A stretch of DNA of 64,000 bases from UBA6107 sp964459385. Its GTDB lineage: Bacteria > Chloroflexota > Anaerolineae > Anaerolineales > Anaerolineaceae. Each line of letters starts with the position of its first letter. Position 1 is the stretch's first letter. Both the position numbers and the translations under genes were made by a program. This document shows positions 55,775 through 63,946 of this stretch, piece after piece. Below the pieces are notes generated by a model, which was not told the DNA's origin, did not search any database, and was given only the letters and a program-made list of their open reading frames with translations. Location of the stretch: NCBI GenBank assembly GCA_964459385.1, contig CAYWLG010000005.1, positions 204,247 through 268,246 of the forward strand, given 5' to 3'.

Positions 55775-57001
55775 TTACTTGATCAATGCAATCCCCATGT
55801 CTTTGACTTCTGTGATTTTATATTTCCCTACTCCAGCTATTGCTTCGAAGGCTTCCTTTAACTTTTCTTTTTGTTCCGGGAAAAGTACCGCAGCCTCTTC
55901 CAGGGTGATACTTCCATAGACTGCCAACTTTTCATTTATCGCCTGGATCAGTTGATGCAATTCTTCTGAACCCAGCACAGGGCTAAAAAGTTGTGCATAG
56001 CGACGTGAACGATCATCTGAAGCGTTATAGATGAGCGCATTGCCGGGCATATCAAATAAATAAAGCATTGCCAGGCGGTGACTGAAGGGGTAACCCTGAG
56101 CGCCCGTGATCGCAGCACAAGCAGATTCATCCCAACCCGTGGTCGCTGCCAAGAGCACCATATTAAAATTGCCGGTTTTGGCAGGGGCTTCGATCAATCT
56201 TTCGATCCAGAGATTTAACACATCCAACGAGAGGGGGGCTGCATCAAAACCATCTCGAGCCATCTCGTCCATACGACTAATCACCTGCACATGAATTTCT
56301 AAAGAGCTGGTCTTCTTCCCTTTATTCTTTGCCGTGTAATGATGCCAGGCGTTCAAAGGAAGCGCCGAGATAGTTGCGCTATCGAGAACCACCTTCCCCA
56401 GCAAGTGCATCAACTCAGTCCGTTCATCCCCAGTTTCAAGGATCTCCTCCCAGGAGGAGATGTTCACTGCCTCCCCTGTAGTCGGATGGATCAGCGTCGA
56501 AAAAGAAGTTAGATGAGAATGAATACGATTGAGAAAGGTGGTCTCAGCCAGATGCGCCTCATTCGCTTTGACAAGCACAGGCAACAGCCCGGCCTGCTTT
56601 TGCTCCTGGGCTTTTCGAAGACGCTGTTCGCGGTTGGGAGAATGCTGCGCGCAGGTGTGAATGTTCAAGTTCCAACATTGTTTACAGATGAATTCCTGGC
56701 AGCCTTCCTTTTCACAGGTGCCGCCAATCTCATCATCGGACTTCAACAAATGATAACAAAACCCACATTTTAGCCTGGGAAGGGCCGGTTCGCTTTTCTT
56801 TTCTCCTTCAGGTTCCGGGGAGACACGCCGGGCAGCTAGCAGTGCCTGCAGATCTTTGCGGCTAATAAAGTAAAGCCCCCCCACTTTGGAAGCCGGCAGT
56901 TCCCCTGAAAGTACGCGGTGGTATACCCAGCGCTGTGTCACCCCTAAAAAGCGCGCCGCTTCGGCAATCTTCATATATTCTGAATCAGGCGTTTTCTCCA
57001 T
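55775..57001 (-). CDS. Excisionase/MerR-type HTH protein with RING-like zinc finger
   Basis: I use the ATG at 57001 with GGGG 6 nt upstream; the frame start at 57031 has no site. The 408-residue protein has a helix-turn-helix of the excisionase/MerR kind (about 8-60: AEAARFLGVTQRWVYHRVLS and KVGGLYFISRKDLQALL) and a cysteine/histidine cluster at about 83-125 (CGFCYHLL, CEKEGCQEFICKQCWN, HTCAQH) like a treble-clef or RING finger. The long C-terminal part is not recognised; it contains LVMLAATTGW-like hydrophobic strands. As first gene of the operon it is a likely regulator, but the large C-terminal part suggests another role too. Confidence 0.65.
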   Translation of the reverse strand: MEKTPDSEYMKIAEAARFLGVTQRWVYHRVLSGELPASKVGGLYFISRKDLQALLAARRVSPEPEGEKKSEPALPRLKCGFCYHLLKSDDEIGGTCEKEGCQEFICKQCWNLNIHTCAQHSPNREQRLRKAQEQKQAGLLPVLVKANEAHLAETTFLNRIHSHLTSFSTLIHPTTGEAVNISSWEEILETGDERTELMHLLGKVVLDSATISALPLNAWHHYTAKNKGKKTSSLEIHVQVISRMDEMARDGFDAAPLSLDVLNLWIERLIEAPAKTGNFNMVLLAATTGWDESACAAITGAQGYPFSHRLAMLYLFDMPGNALIYNASDDRSRRYAQLFSPVLGSEELHQLIQAINEKLAVYGSITLEEAAVLFPEQKEKLKEAFEAIAGVGKYKITEVKDMGIALIK

Positions 57002-57033
57002 GATTACCCCACCCAAATAAAAAGCTTGCATTA

Positions 57034-57061
57034 ATCATACATCGGAAATATTTTTTTTCAA
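57034..57061 (-). promoter_or_regulatory. Candidate sigma-A promoter of the ESCRT-like operon
   Basis: On the minus strand TTGAAA (57061-57056), a 16-nt spacer and TATGAT (57039-57034) lie 33 bp before the ATG at 57001. The rest of 57002-57330 is AT-rich with no gene, and its distal part is the intergenic repeat. Confidence 0.5.
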
Positions 57062-57216
57062 TAGGCAAATGATGAAATGTTTGTAAAAATATGTCTTTCT
57101 TTGTTCTTTTATACCTTTTTACAATTTTACAGCCGTGACATTGCTCTAAAAAGCCGTCCGGATCCAGTTCTGAAACAGAAGGGGACCCGGGCTTTTGTGT
57201 TTGCCTGATAAATTTA

Positions 57217-57330
57217 TTGCAAGGGGGCAAATCTCCTCGCGAAGCACACCCGAAGGGTGCTGCACCCCCCGGAGAAAAAACCAGAAATACAGAAATCAGA
57301 AGATCAGGAATCAAATTCATTGCGGGTACC
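57217..57330. repeat. Kinase-intergenic repeat, copy 2
   Basis: It holds GGGGGCAAATCTCCTCGCGA, AGCACACCCGAAGGGTGC and CAGAAATCAGAAGATCAGGA in the same order as at 39806-39900, then runs into the conserved 3' end of the kinase-FGE gene (GGGGATACGCTGGCGCTAAG). Confidence 0.7.
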
Positions 57331-59265
57331 CTACGGGGATACGCTGGCGCTAAGGGAACAACGCAAGCCGTTGTAGTGGCTCGAATACGAAGCACTGAGC
57401 CTGTTGCGGTCGGCGGAGCGAATGTTGGCCTCATTATAGTTCCACGAGCCCTCGCGCACAGTTCGGTAATCCCCGGATGCCGGGCCAGCGGGATCATTTG
57501 TTGGGCTACTGGCGTAGTAATTCTCACCATACCAATCCGCCACCCATTCCCATACGTTCCCTGCCATGTCCAATGCCCCATAGGGGCTGGCACCGGCCGG
57601 GTAACTGCCTACCTCTGTTGTATCTTCTACATTGCCATTGTAATTCGCCAGGGTTGAATCTGGGGCTTGATTGCCCCACGGATAAGTTCTTCCATCTGTC
57701 CCCCGGGCCGCTTTCTCCCACTGCGCCTCGGTCGGCAGTTCCCTGCCCGCCCACTGGCAATACGTGTTCGCCTGATACCAACTCACGTAGATCACCGGAT
57801 AATTGTCGTATTCTGTGTTTCCATAATAAGAATCACGCCTGAAGGATGAATTATCTGAAGGTGCTGTGCAGGCTCCTGCCGTTACACACTTTTCATACAT
57901 CGCATTGGTCACTTCTGTCTGATCGATCCAGTAGGCGTTAAGATACACCGTATGCTGAGGGTGTTCGTCTGGGTCACCCTCTCCATCTGGTGAACCCATA
58001 AGAAAATCGCCCGCCGGCACATAGACCATCGTCATGCCATCTTTGGGTGAAACCTGGGTAGAACCGATCCCCAGAGTCGGAGCAGCTGTTGGGATGGGCA
58101 GGCTCGTTTCGGTAGGAAAGAGGGTGATTTGTCCGCTGTTCGTGGGGGTAGTAATTCCCTCTGCCATAGGGGGAACCGTCGGGGTTACTTGATCTGCAAA
58201 CCAGCCATTACTAGCCCCGATTGCTAATATCACCAATGCCACCACCACCAGCCCACTAGCTACAATCTGCCAGGACTGCCATTTCTTCTTTGGTGTCAGC
58301 ATCTTCCCTTCTGGTACGGTTGTACGAACGGGGGGTGGCACGAGTACGGATTGTGGTTTGAGGCCAGGCTCTACCTCCATCTCGTCGCGCGGGATCAAGA
58401 GTTCGGGTTCTTCACGATATTGAGGTGGGATCGGCAATGGCTCGTCCCCATTTTGTATACTTGCAGTCAGGGCTTCATTAAATTCAGTAACCTTCTGGTA
58501 TCGGTCTTTCATTTCTTTTGCGACCGCTTGTTTTACTACAGTCAATACACCTGCAGGAACACTTGAAGGGTAAGACTCAGGTATGTTTGGCCCGGTGATC
58601 AAATGTTTTGTCAGCGTTTCTTCTGTGGTACTCCCGTCAAACAGAATCTTCCCGCTCAACATCTCTGATAACACACAGCCCAGCGAATAGATATCTGTGG
58701 CCGGGCTGGCAGGGGGTTTCCCCAGCCAAAGTTCCGGTGCGCGGTAAGCCGGGGTACCCACCCCGCCTGTGCTGCTCGCTGCCGAAGCACTGGATGCCTG
58801 AATGGCGCGTGCCAGCCCAAAATCTCCGAGCACAGCCCGGCCTTCACTATCAAAGAGGATGTTGCCTGGCTTGATATCGCGGTGTACCAATCCCTTTTTA
58901 TGCGCTGCTTCCAAGCCGGCACAAACTTCCCCCATGATCTGCACGGCTTCATCAAAGGGCAACGCACCTTCTTTTTCCAAGCGCTGTTTCAATGACCCGC
59001 CAGCCAGATATTTCATGGCAATAAATACCCGGCCTTCGGATTCACCCAGCTCATGGATCGTTACAATGTTTGGGCTGTCCAGTGAGGCCACCAGCCTCGC
59101 CTCGTTGCGAAATCGCTCCAGAAAATCTGGGTCAGTGGTAAGTTGAGGATGCAGCACTTTCAATGCCACTTCACGTCCCAGAGTAGTATCAATGGCCCGG
59201 TAAACCGTGCCAAAGCCGCCGCGTCCGAGTTGTTCATGGAGTTCGTATTTGCCAAGTTGGGTCAT
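57331..59265 (-). CDS. Transmembrane Ser/Thr kinase with extracytoplasmic FGE-fold domain
   Basis: I start at the ATG at 59265 by comparison with paralogues (MTQLGKYELHEQ); ATGs at 59271 and 59310 are possible. The 644-residue protein has a kinase at 1-265 (GRGGFG, VALKVLHP, HRDIKPGNI, DFG), a Pro-rich linker, a membrane segment near 330-350 (IVASGLVVVALVILAIG) and an FGE-fold domain at about 405-644 with PTEAQWEKAARG and DMAGNVWEWVADWY. The tail differs from paralogues even at scaffold positions (REGSW and NGLRC for RGGSW and IGFRC). It is encoded upstream of the ESCRT-like operon, from which it is separated by 330 bp. Confidence 0.9.
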   Translation of the reverse strand: MTQLGKYELHEQLGRGGFGTVYRAIDTTLGREVALKVLHPQLTTDPDFLERFRNEARLVASLDSPNIVTIHELGESEGRVFIAMKYLAGGSLKQRLEKEGALPFDEAVQIMGEVCAGLEAAHKKGLVHRDIKPGNILFDSEGRAVLGDFGLARAIQASSASAASSTGGVGTPAYRAPELWLGKPPASPATDIYSLGCVLSEMLSGKILFDGSTTEETLTKHLITGPNIPESYPSSVPAGVLTVVKQAVAKEMKDRYQKVTEFNEALTASIQNGDEPLPIPPQYREEPELLIPRDEMEVEPGLKPQSVLVPPPVRTTVPEGKMLTPKKKWQSWQIVASGLVVVALVILAIGASNGWFADQVTPTVPPMAEGITTPTNSGQITLFPTETSLPIPTAAPTLGIGSTQVSPKDGMTMVYVPAGDFLMGSPDGEGDPDEHPQHTVYLNAYWIDQTEVTNAMYEKCVTAGACTAPSDNSSFRRDSYYGNTEYDNYPVIYVSWYQANTYCQWAGRELPTEAQWEKAARGTDGRTYPWGNQAPDSTLANYNGNVEDTTEVGSYPAGASPYGALDMAGNVWEWVADWYGENYYASSPTNDPAGPASGDYRTVREGSWNYNEANIRSADRNRLSASYSSHYNGLRCSLSASVSP

Positions 59266-59287
59266 AGACATATGCCTTATTTTAAAA

Positions 59288-60934
59288 TTATCTGAACCAA
59301 GTATCATCAACTACGATTTTCACAACTGCAAACTGGCAGCTAATTGGTTTTGGAGCAGACGGGTTATTTATTGGAGGCTTCCAATTATCCATTAAGCAAC
59401 TACAACTTCTTGCACCAGCAATACTTGCTTCACTTTCTGAGTCGTAAAACCTAAAGTTAAAGTCACAATAATCTAAATTTCCGTCATCAACAACATATCC
59501 AGTGCTATATGTTTCTGTAGTGTCAAATTTATACTTAATAGTCAATGGCGCTGGTGTGGTAGTAAGCACAACGATTATTTTCCCAGTAATATCAATACTT
59601 CCAGAACTTACCCAGCAATTATCAAGTACCAAACCGCTATTAATTGTAGTCGGTTCTATTCTTAGGTTAACCCAACTTCCATCATTGTTCTTTCCAATTA
59701 TTGGAACAATAATTCCATTGGAAAGCGTTCTAATTAACGAGTAATCAAGGCCAGGAGCATATCTACAATTTGCATTTCCTTTGATTTGTCCAAAGACTGG
59801 TTCTACCGTTGGAGTTACTAACAAACCTTCTGTGGGTTTATTCTCAAGCGTAGGCGTTTTGGTTAAAGTTGGTTGAATTTTTATAGATTCCGATTGTATA
59901 TCAATCAGTAGTTGTGATTGAGTCATAGTTGTGGCAGCCGCTAAGGATGCTGATTGTTGGGAGGTTTTGATTATTAGTAAAATTATTGCACCAACTATTA
60001 CAAGCACTAAAGCCCCTATCGCGACAAATAAAGAGTTCCGTTTTTGTTTCCCGTTACCTGCCTGTGAATTATTGTGTTGGACAGGGTTATCTTGTGGTCT
60101 TTGTGCCGCACCAGATTTGAATTCAGTACTAAGCATTGCTAACGCCTTTTCGAACTCCTCAACCGTTTGAAAACGTTCTTGTGGGTTTATTGCCAATGCT
60201 TTTTGAATTACTTGAACAAATCCTTTGGGGACTCCTTCCGGCCACAATACAGGCATTTTGATACCATCCATATGCTGTTTCATCACCACGGGTAGACTAT
60301 TTCCTTTAACTAGCATCTTCCCGGTGATCATTTCGAAAAGGATACAGCCCAAAGCGTATATGTCCGAAACCGCTGTGGCAGGTTCACCTGACCAAATTTC
60401 TGGAGCAATGTAACTTGGCGTTCCGATAATTGTGGCTATCGATAAGGGAGTTCCAGTTGTAGAACTGTTCGTATCTCTTACCAGCCCATAATCGGTGATT
60501 ACGGCTTCTTGATGTGCATCGAAAAGAATATTCTCTGGTTTCAAATCGCGGTGGACCAAACCCTTAGCATGCGCCTCACGTAAACCAATCAATATCTGCC
60601 CAAAAATTGATAATGCTTGATCAAAAGAAATAGCCCCTTTTTCCTGTATCAATTTCTTCAGACTTCCCCCAGACAAATAACGCATGGAAATAAAGATACG
60701 ACCATCTACTTCACCCATATCGTAAAGAGTGACTATATTGTGGCTGTCCAATGAAGCCAAAACCCTCGCCTCTTTGCGAAATCGTTCGATAAACCCTTCT
60801 TCGATCATGAGTTCAGGGTGTAGTACCTTCAATGCCACCTCCCGTCCAAGAGAGGTATCCGAGGCCCGGTAGACAGTGCCGAAGCCACCTCTCCCTAGTT
60901 TTTCATGGAGTTCATATTTTCCAAGTTGGGTCAT
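59288..60934 (-). CDS. Transmembrane Ser/Thr kinase with extracytoplasmic SH3-like domain
   Basis: The true start is the ATG at 60934 (MTQLGKYELHEKLG); the open frame continues upstream by chance. The 548-residue protein has a kinase at 1-265 in which DFG is replaced by DYG (148-150) while HRDLKPEN (128-135) and Lys36 are kept, a membrane segment at 301-323, a Thr-rich linker and a bacterial SH3-type domain at about 383-448 (ANCRYAPGLDYSLIRTLSNG), then a beta-rich end with several cysteines. SH3 domains of this type bind peptidoglycan or peptides, so it may sense the cell wall. It is the only kinase here with this exterior. Confidence 0.86.
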   Translation of the reverse strand: MTQLGKYELHEKLGRGGFGTVYRASDTSLGREVALKVLHPELMIEEGFIERFRKEARVLASLDSHNIVTLYDMGEVDGRIFISMRYLSGGSLKKLIQEKGAISFDQALSIFGQILIGLREAHAKGLVHRDLKPENILFDAHQEAVITDYGLVRDTNSSTTGTPLSIATIIGTPSYIAPEIWSGEPATAVSDIYALGCILFEMITGKMLVKGNSLPVVMKQHMDGIKMPVLWPEGVPKGFVQVIQKALAINPQERFQTVEEFEKALAMLSTEFKSGAAQRPQDNPVQHNNSQAGNGKQKRNSLFVAIGALVLVIVGAIILLIIKTSQQSASLAAATTMTQSQLLIDIQSESIKIQPTLTKTPTLENKPTEGLLVTPTVEPVFGQIKGNANCRYAPGLDYSLIRTLSNGIIVPIIGKNNDGSWVNLRIEPTTINSGLVLDNCWVSSGSIDITGKIIVVLTTTPAPLTIKYKFDTTETYSTGYVVDDGNLDYCDFNFRFYDSESEASIAGARSCSCLMDNWKPPINNPSAPKPISCQFAVVKIVVDDTWFR

Positions 60935-60954
60935 AATTAATCTCACTTTTATAT

Positions 60955-61043
60955 TGTGCGGGGGGCAAACCCTCTCCCATAGCACACCCGAGGGTTGCCC
61001 CACTAGAAAAACCTCAGAAAAACCAGAAACACGGATACCAGAA
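60955..61043. repeat. Kinase-intergenic repeat, copy 3 (divergent)
   Basis: GGGGGGCAAACCCTCTCCCA, AGCACACCCGAGGGTTGCCC and CCAGAAACACGGATACCAGA correspond block by block to copies at 39806 and 57217. Confidence 0.6.
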
Positions 61044-63644
61044 CTATTGCGAGAGGCAACAGCGAAACCCGAGATTATTGTCCGCGCTCGATGGAGGGTT
61101 CCAGTAGCGAACAGCGGAGCGAATGTCGTACTCATCATAGAACCACGAACCACCGCGTAGAAAACGGTATTGCCCAGATGCAGGCCCAGATGGATTATTC
61201 GTTGGGCTCTGGCTGTAATATGCATCACTATACCAATCTGCCACCCACTCCCATACATTCCCCGCCATATCCATTGCCCCGTAGGGACTGGTTCCTGCCG
61301 GGTAACTACCTACTTCAGCCGTATCTCCTACATTGCTGTTATAATTTGCCAAGGATGAATCTGCGGCCTGGTTTCCCCACGGATAGATTCGTCCATCCGC
61401 CCCCCGTGCCGCTTTTTCCCACTGCGCTTCTGTCGGTAGTTCACGCCCCACCCACTGGCAATACGCATTCGCCTGATCCCAGCTCACAAAGATCACCGGA
61501 TAATCATCATAAGCCTTATTGCCATAATAAGAACTACGTGTAGCGGAATAAGTGCCGGATGGCGCTGTACAGGCTCCTGCATTCACACACTTTTCATACA
61601 TGGCGTTGGTCACCTCAGTCTGATCGATCCAGTAGGCAACCAGGTACACCGTGTGCTGAGGGTGTTCATCAGAGTAACCCTCTTCATTCGACGAACCCAT
61701 GAGAAAATCGCCAGCCGGCACATAGACCATCATCATGCCATCAACGGAAGAGACCTGCTTTGAACCGATCCCCAAAACTGGCGCGGTTGTTTCAGCTGCT
61801 ATGGGGGCGGCTGTTGGGGTTTCCTGAGAGGCAAACCAGCCATTACTAGCACCGACTGCCAGAGTTACCAATGCCACTCCAGCCATTACCACACCAATCA
61901 GCCAAGGCTGCCACTTCTTCTTAGGCAGGACCGGCACTTTTTCTGGTACGGTTGGACGAACAGGAGTTCTTATTGGCGCAGAAGATAATTTGGGATCCGT
62001 CTCCGCTTCCAACTCGTCGCGCGTGGCCAGGGGTTCAGACACGCTGTAGCCAAGTGAACACCGAAAGCCAAAATCGCTGTAATCTTTTGTGGGATTATCC
62101 CAGTTGCGGAAAGCCGAACGAATCATGTTCTTTGGGCTGATCCAAGAGGCCCCGCGGAGAATACGAAATTCTCCTGCGATTGGCCCAGCAGGGTTATCAG
62201 TTGGGCTCTGGCTATAGTAGGTAACATTGCACCAGTCCGCCACCCATTCCCACCCATTTCCAGCCATATCCAGTGCTCCATAAGGACTCGCCCCTGCTGG
62301 ATAGATGCCCACTGGTATGGCGCCTCCTACTTTGCCATCATAATTTGCAAATTTGGTACTGGGGGCTTGATTTCCCCACGGATAGATTCGTCCATCCGTC
62401 CCACGCGCCGCTTTCTCCCACTGCGCTTCGGTCGGTAAGCCTATCTTCTTCATTGTTTTTTCGCTCAACCATTTACAAAATGCCTCGGCATCATACCAGC
62501 TCACCCAGCCTACCGGTTGTTCTGCTTTCTCTTTGGAAACTTTATTACTGCTCCAGCCACTTGGTCGTTTCCAGTTGGCTTCTTCAACAAATACTTGATA
62601 TTGTTTATTCGTGACCGGATATTTTCCAATCCAGTACTCATTTAGGTACACCCTATGTTGCGGCTGATCATAACTTTGCGCTTCTTTATCCACTTTCGGG
62701 TCACTCCCCATCCAGAATTCCCCCTCTGGAACTTTAACAAACTCCATCATGACCCCATTCGCTATTTTTACGCTTATCTCATGAGCATTGCGAACTTCAA
62801 CCCCAGTTTCTTCAGCCTCTTTTTTGGGGGAAGATTCAGCTTTTTTAATTTGAGGTGTAAGTGCCTCGGCGAATTCAAGCACCGAGCTATATCGTTTTTG
62901 GGGGTCTTTTTCAATCGCTTTGCTTATGACCTCCCTTACCCCTACAGGAACATCTGCTGGATATGTAATGTAAATTGAGTAATCCCCTACATGCTTCTTC
63001 ATGATCTCTGGGATTGTTTTCCCATCAAACAACCTTTTCCCCGTGATCATCTCATAAAATACACACCCCAATGCATATTCATCTGAAGCTGCCGTCGCCT
63101 TTTCGCCATCCCATATTTCAGGAGCTATATAGCTTGGCGTTCCCATAATATTATCTACTGCCATTGGGGTCTCTGTTGATTCTCCCCGCACCAAACCAAA
63201 ATCGGTAAGTATTGCTTCGTGATGCGAATCAAATACGATGTTCTCAGGTTTTATATCACGGTGAATTACCCCTCTCTTGTGAGCTTCACTCAATCCACTG
63301 GCGACTTGGGTAATGATTTTCAATGCTTCTGTAAATTGTATTCTCCCCTTTTCTTCAATTAGGTTTCTAAGACTCCCCCCCGGCAGGTAACGCATGGCTA
63401 TATAAATGCGGCCATTTTCTTCGTTGATCTCATGAATCGTAACAATATTACGATCATCTAGCAGCGCCAATGTTTTTGCTTCTTGACGAAACCGATCTAC
63501 AAATTCCCTATCGATTGTCAATTCAGGATGCAATACCTTGAGCGCAACTTCTCGCCCAAGCGATGTATCCATGGCCCGGTAGACAGTGCCGAAGCCACCT
63601 CTCCCTAGTTTTTCGTGGAGTTCATATTTGCCAAGTGTCACCAT
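61044..63644 (-). CDS. Ser/Thr kinase with two FGE-fold domains, one on each side of the membrane
   Basis: The 866-residue protein has a kinase at 1-265 (Lys36, HRDIKPEN, DFG 148-150), a first FGE domain at about 293-531 (FVKVPEGEFWMGSD to FGFRCSL), a membrane segment at about 578-600 (WLIGVVMAGVALVTLAVGAS) and a second FGE domain at about 632-866 (VYVPAGDFLMGS to LGFRCCL). The first resembles the domain of the soluble kinases (34443, 36185), the second that of receptor kinases, so it looks like a fusion of both types. FGE1 has GNGWEW for the usual GNVWEW. It is the first gene of the minus-strand kinase block. Confidence 0.9.
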   Translation of the reverse strand: MVTLGKYELHEKLGRGGFGTVYRAMDTSLGREVALKVLHPELTIDREFVDRFRQEAKTLALLDDRNIVTIHEINEENGRIYIAMRYLPGGSLRNLIEEKGRIQFTEALKIITQVASGLSEAHKRGVIHRDIKPENIVFDSHHEAILTDFGLVRGESTETPMAVDNIMGTPSYIAPEIWDGEKATAASDEYALGCVFYEMITGKRLFDGKTIPEIMKKHVGDYSIYITYPADVPVGVREVISKAIEKDPQKRYSSVLEFAEALTPQIKKAESSPKKEAEETGVEVRNAHEISVKIANGVMMEFVKVPEGEFWMGSDPKVDKEAQSYDQPQHRVYLNEYWIGKYPVTNKQYQVFVEEANWKRPSGWSSNKVSKEKAEQPVGWVSWYDAEAFCKWLSEKTMKKIGLPTEAQWEKAARGTDGRIYPWGNQAPSTKFANYDGKVGGAIPVGIYPAGASPYGALDMAGNGWEWVADWCNVTYYSQSPTDNPAGPIAGEFRILRGASWISPKNMIRSAFRNWDNPTKDYSDFGFRCSLGYSVSEPLATRDELEAETDPKLSSAPIRTPVRPTVPEKVPVLPKKKWQPWLIGVVMAGVALVTLAVGASNGWFASQETPTAAPIAAETTAPVLGIGSKQVSSVDGMMMVYVPAGDFLMGSSNEEGYSDEHPQHTVYLVAYWIDQTEVTNAMYEKCVNAGACTAPSGTYSATRSSYYGNKAYDDYPVIFVSWDQANAYCQWVGRELPTEAQWEKAARGADGRIYPWGNQAADSSLANYNSNVGDTAEVGSYPAGTSPYGAMDMAGNVWEWVADWYSDAYYSQSPTNNPSGPASGQYRFLRGGSWFYDEYDIRSAVRYWNPPSSADNNLGFRCCLSQ

Positions 63645-63742
63645 AAAGTACCCACCTACCAGATATAAAGTTTGCCTACTGAAAGCATATTAAAAATAAC
63701 TAAAATAGTTCACTCAATCTTTCATGATAGAACCATATAGAA

Positions 63743-63803
63743 ATTATATGCACAATCTATTTATTTAGTATGCTGCCCCAAATGAATTGATACTTATATC
63801 AAT
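63743..63803 (-). promoter_or_regulatory. Candidate promoter with inverted repeat upstream of the kinase block
   Basis: A TATAAT box on the minus strand (63748-63743) lies about 100 bp before the ATG at 63644. Upstream is the perfect inverted repeat ATTGATA-N4-TATCAAT (63786-63803), which looks like an operator. No good -35 box is seen. The remaining sequence 63645-63914 holds no gene. Confidence 0.4.
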
Positions 63804-63914
63804 TTCGATAGTCTTTTTCCCCTGCGCCTAATGATATTATTAGGTTGTACTTAAAGCCAAACCATTATTCTCTGTAAAACAATTTCAATAAGGAATTTAC
63901 GCATGTTTAAACCA

Positions 63915-63938
63915 AAAACGACCATTTCTGGTCGTTTT
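63915..63938 (-). terminator. Rho-independent terminator downstream of the tRNA-Met remnant
   Basis: A perfect 10-bp stem (AAAACGACCA with its complement, TTTC loop) with a T run on the minus strand lies just after the tRNA 3' end. It could act in both directions. Confidence 0.75.
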
Positions 63939-63946
63939 AAAAAAGG

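Noticed and set aside
56985..57593. Long minus-strand frame overlapping the 3' end of a kinase-FGE gene
   Set aside because: It is a shadow in another frame of the FGE domain and a non-coding gap; the sequence has no family features and a real gene explains most of it.
60935..61258. N-terminal extension of 108 codons of the kinase-SH3 frame
   Set aside because: It overlaps the FGE2 coding region and the intergenic repeat; paralogues start at MTQLGKYELHE, that is at 60934.
25761..63644. Catalytic sulfatase-modifying function for the FGE domains
   Set aside because: The two active-site cysteines are absent and no sulfatase is encoded nearby.
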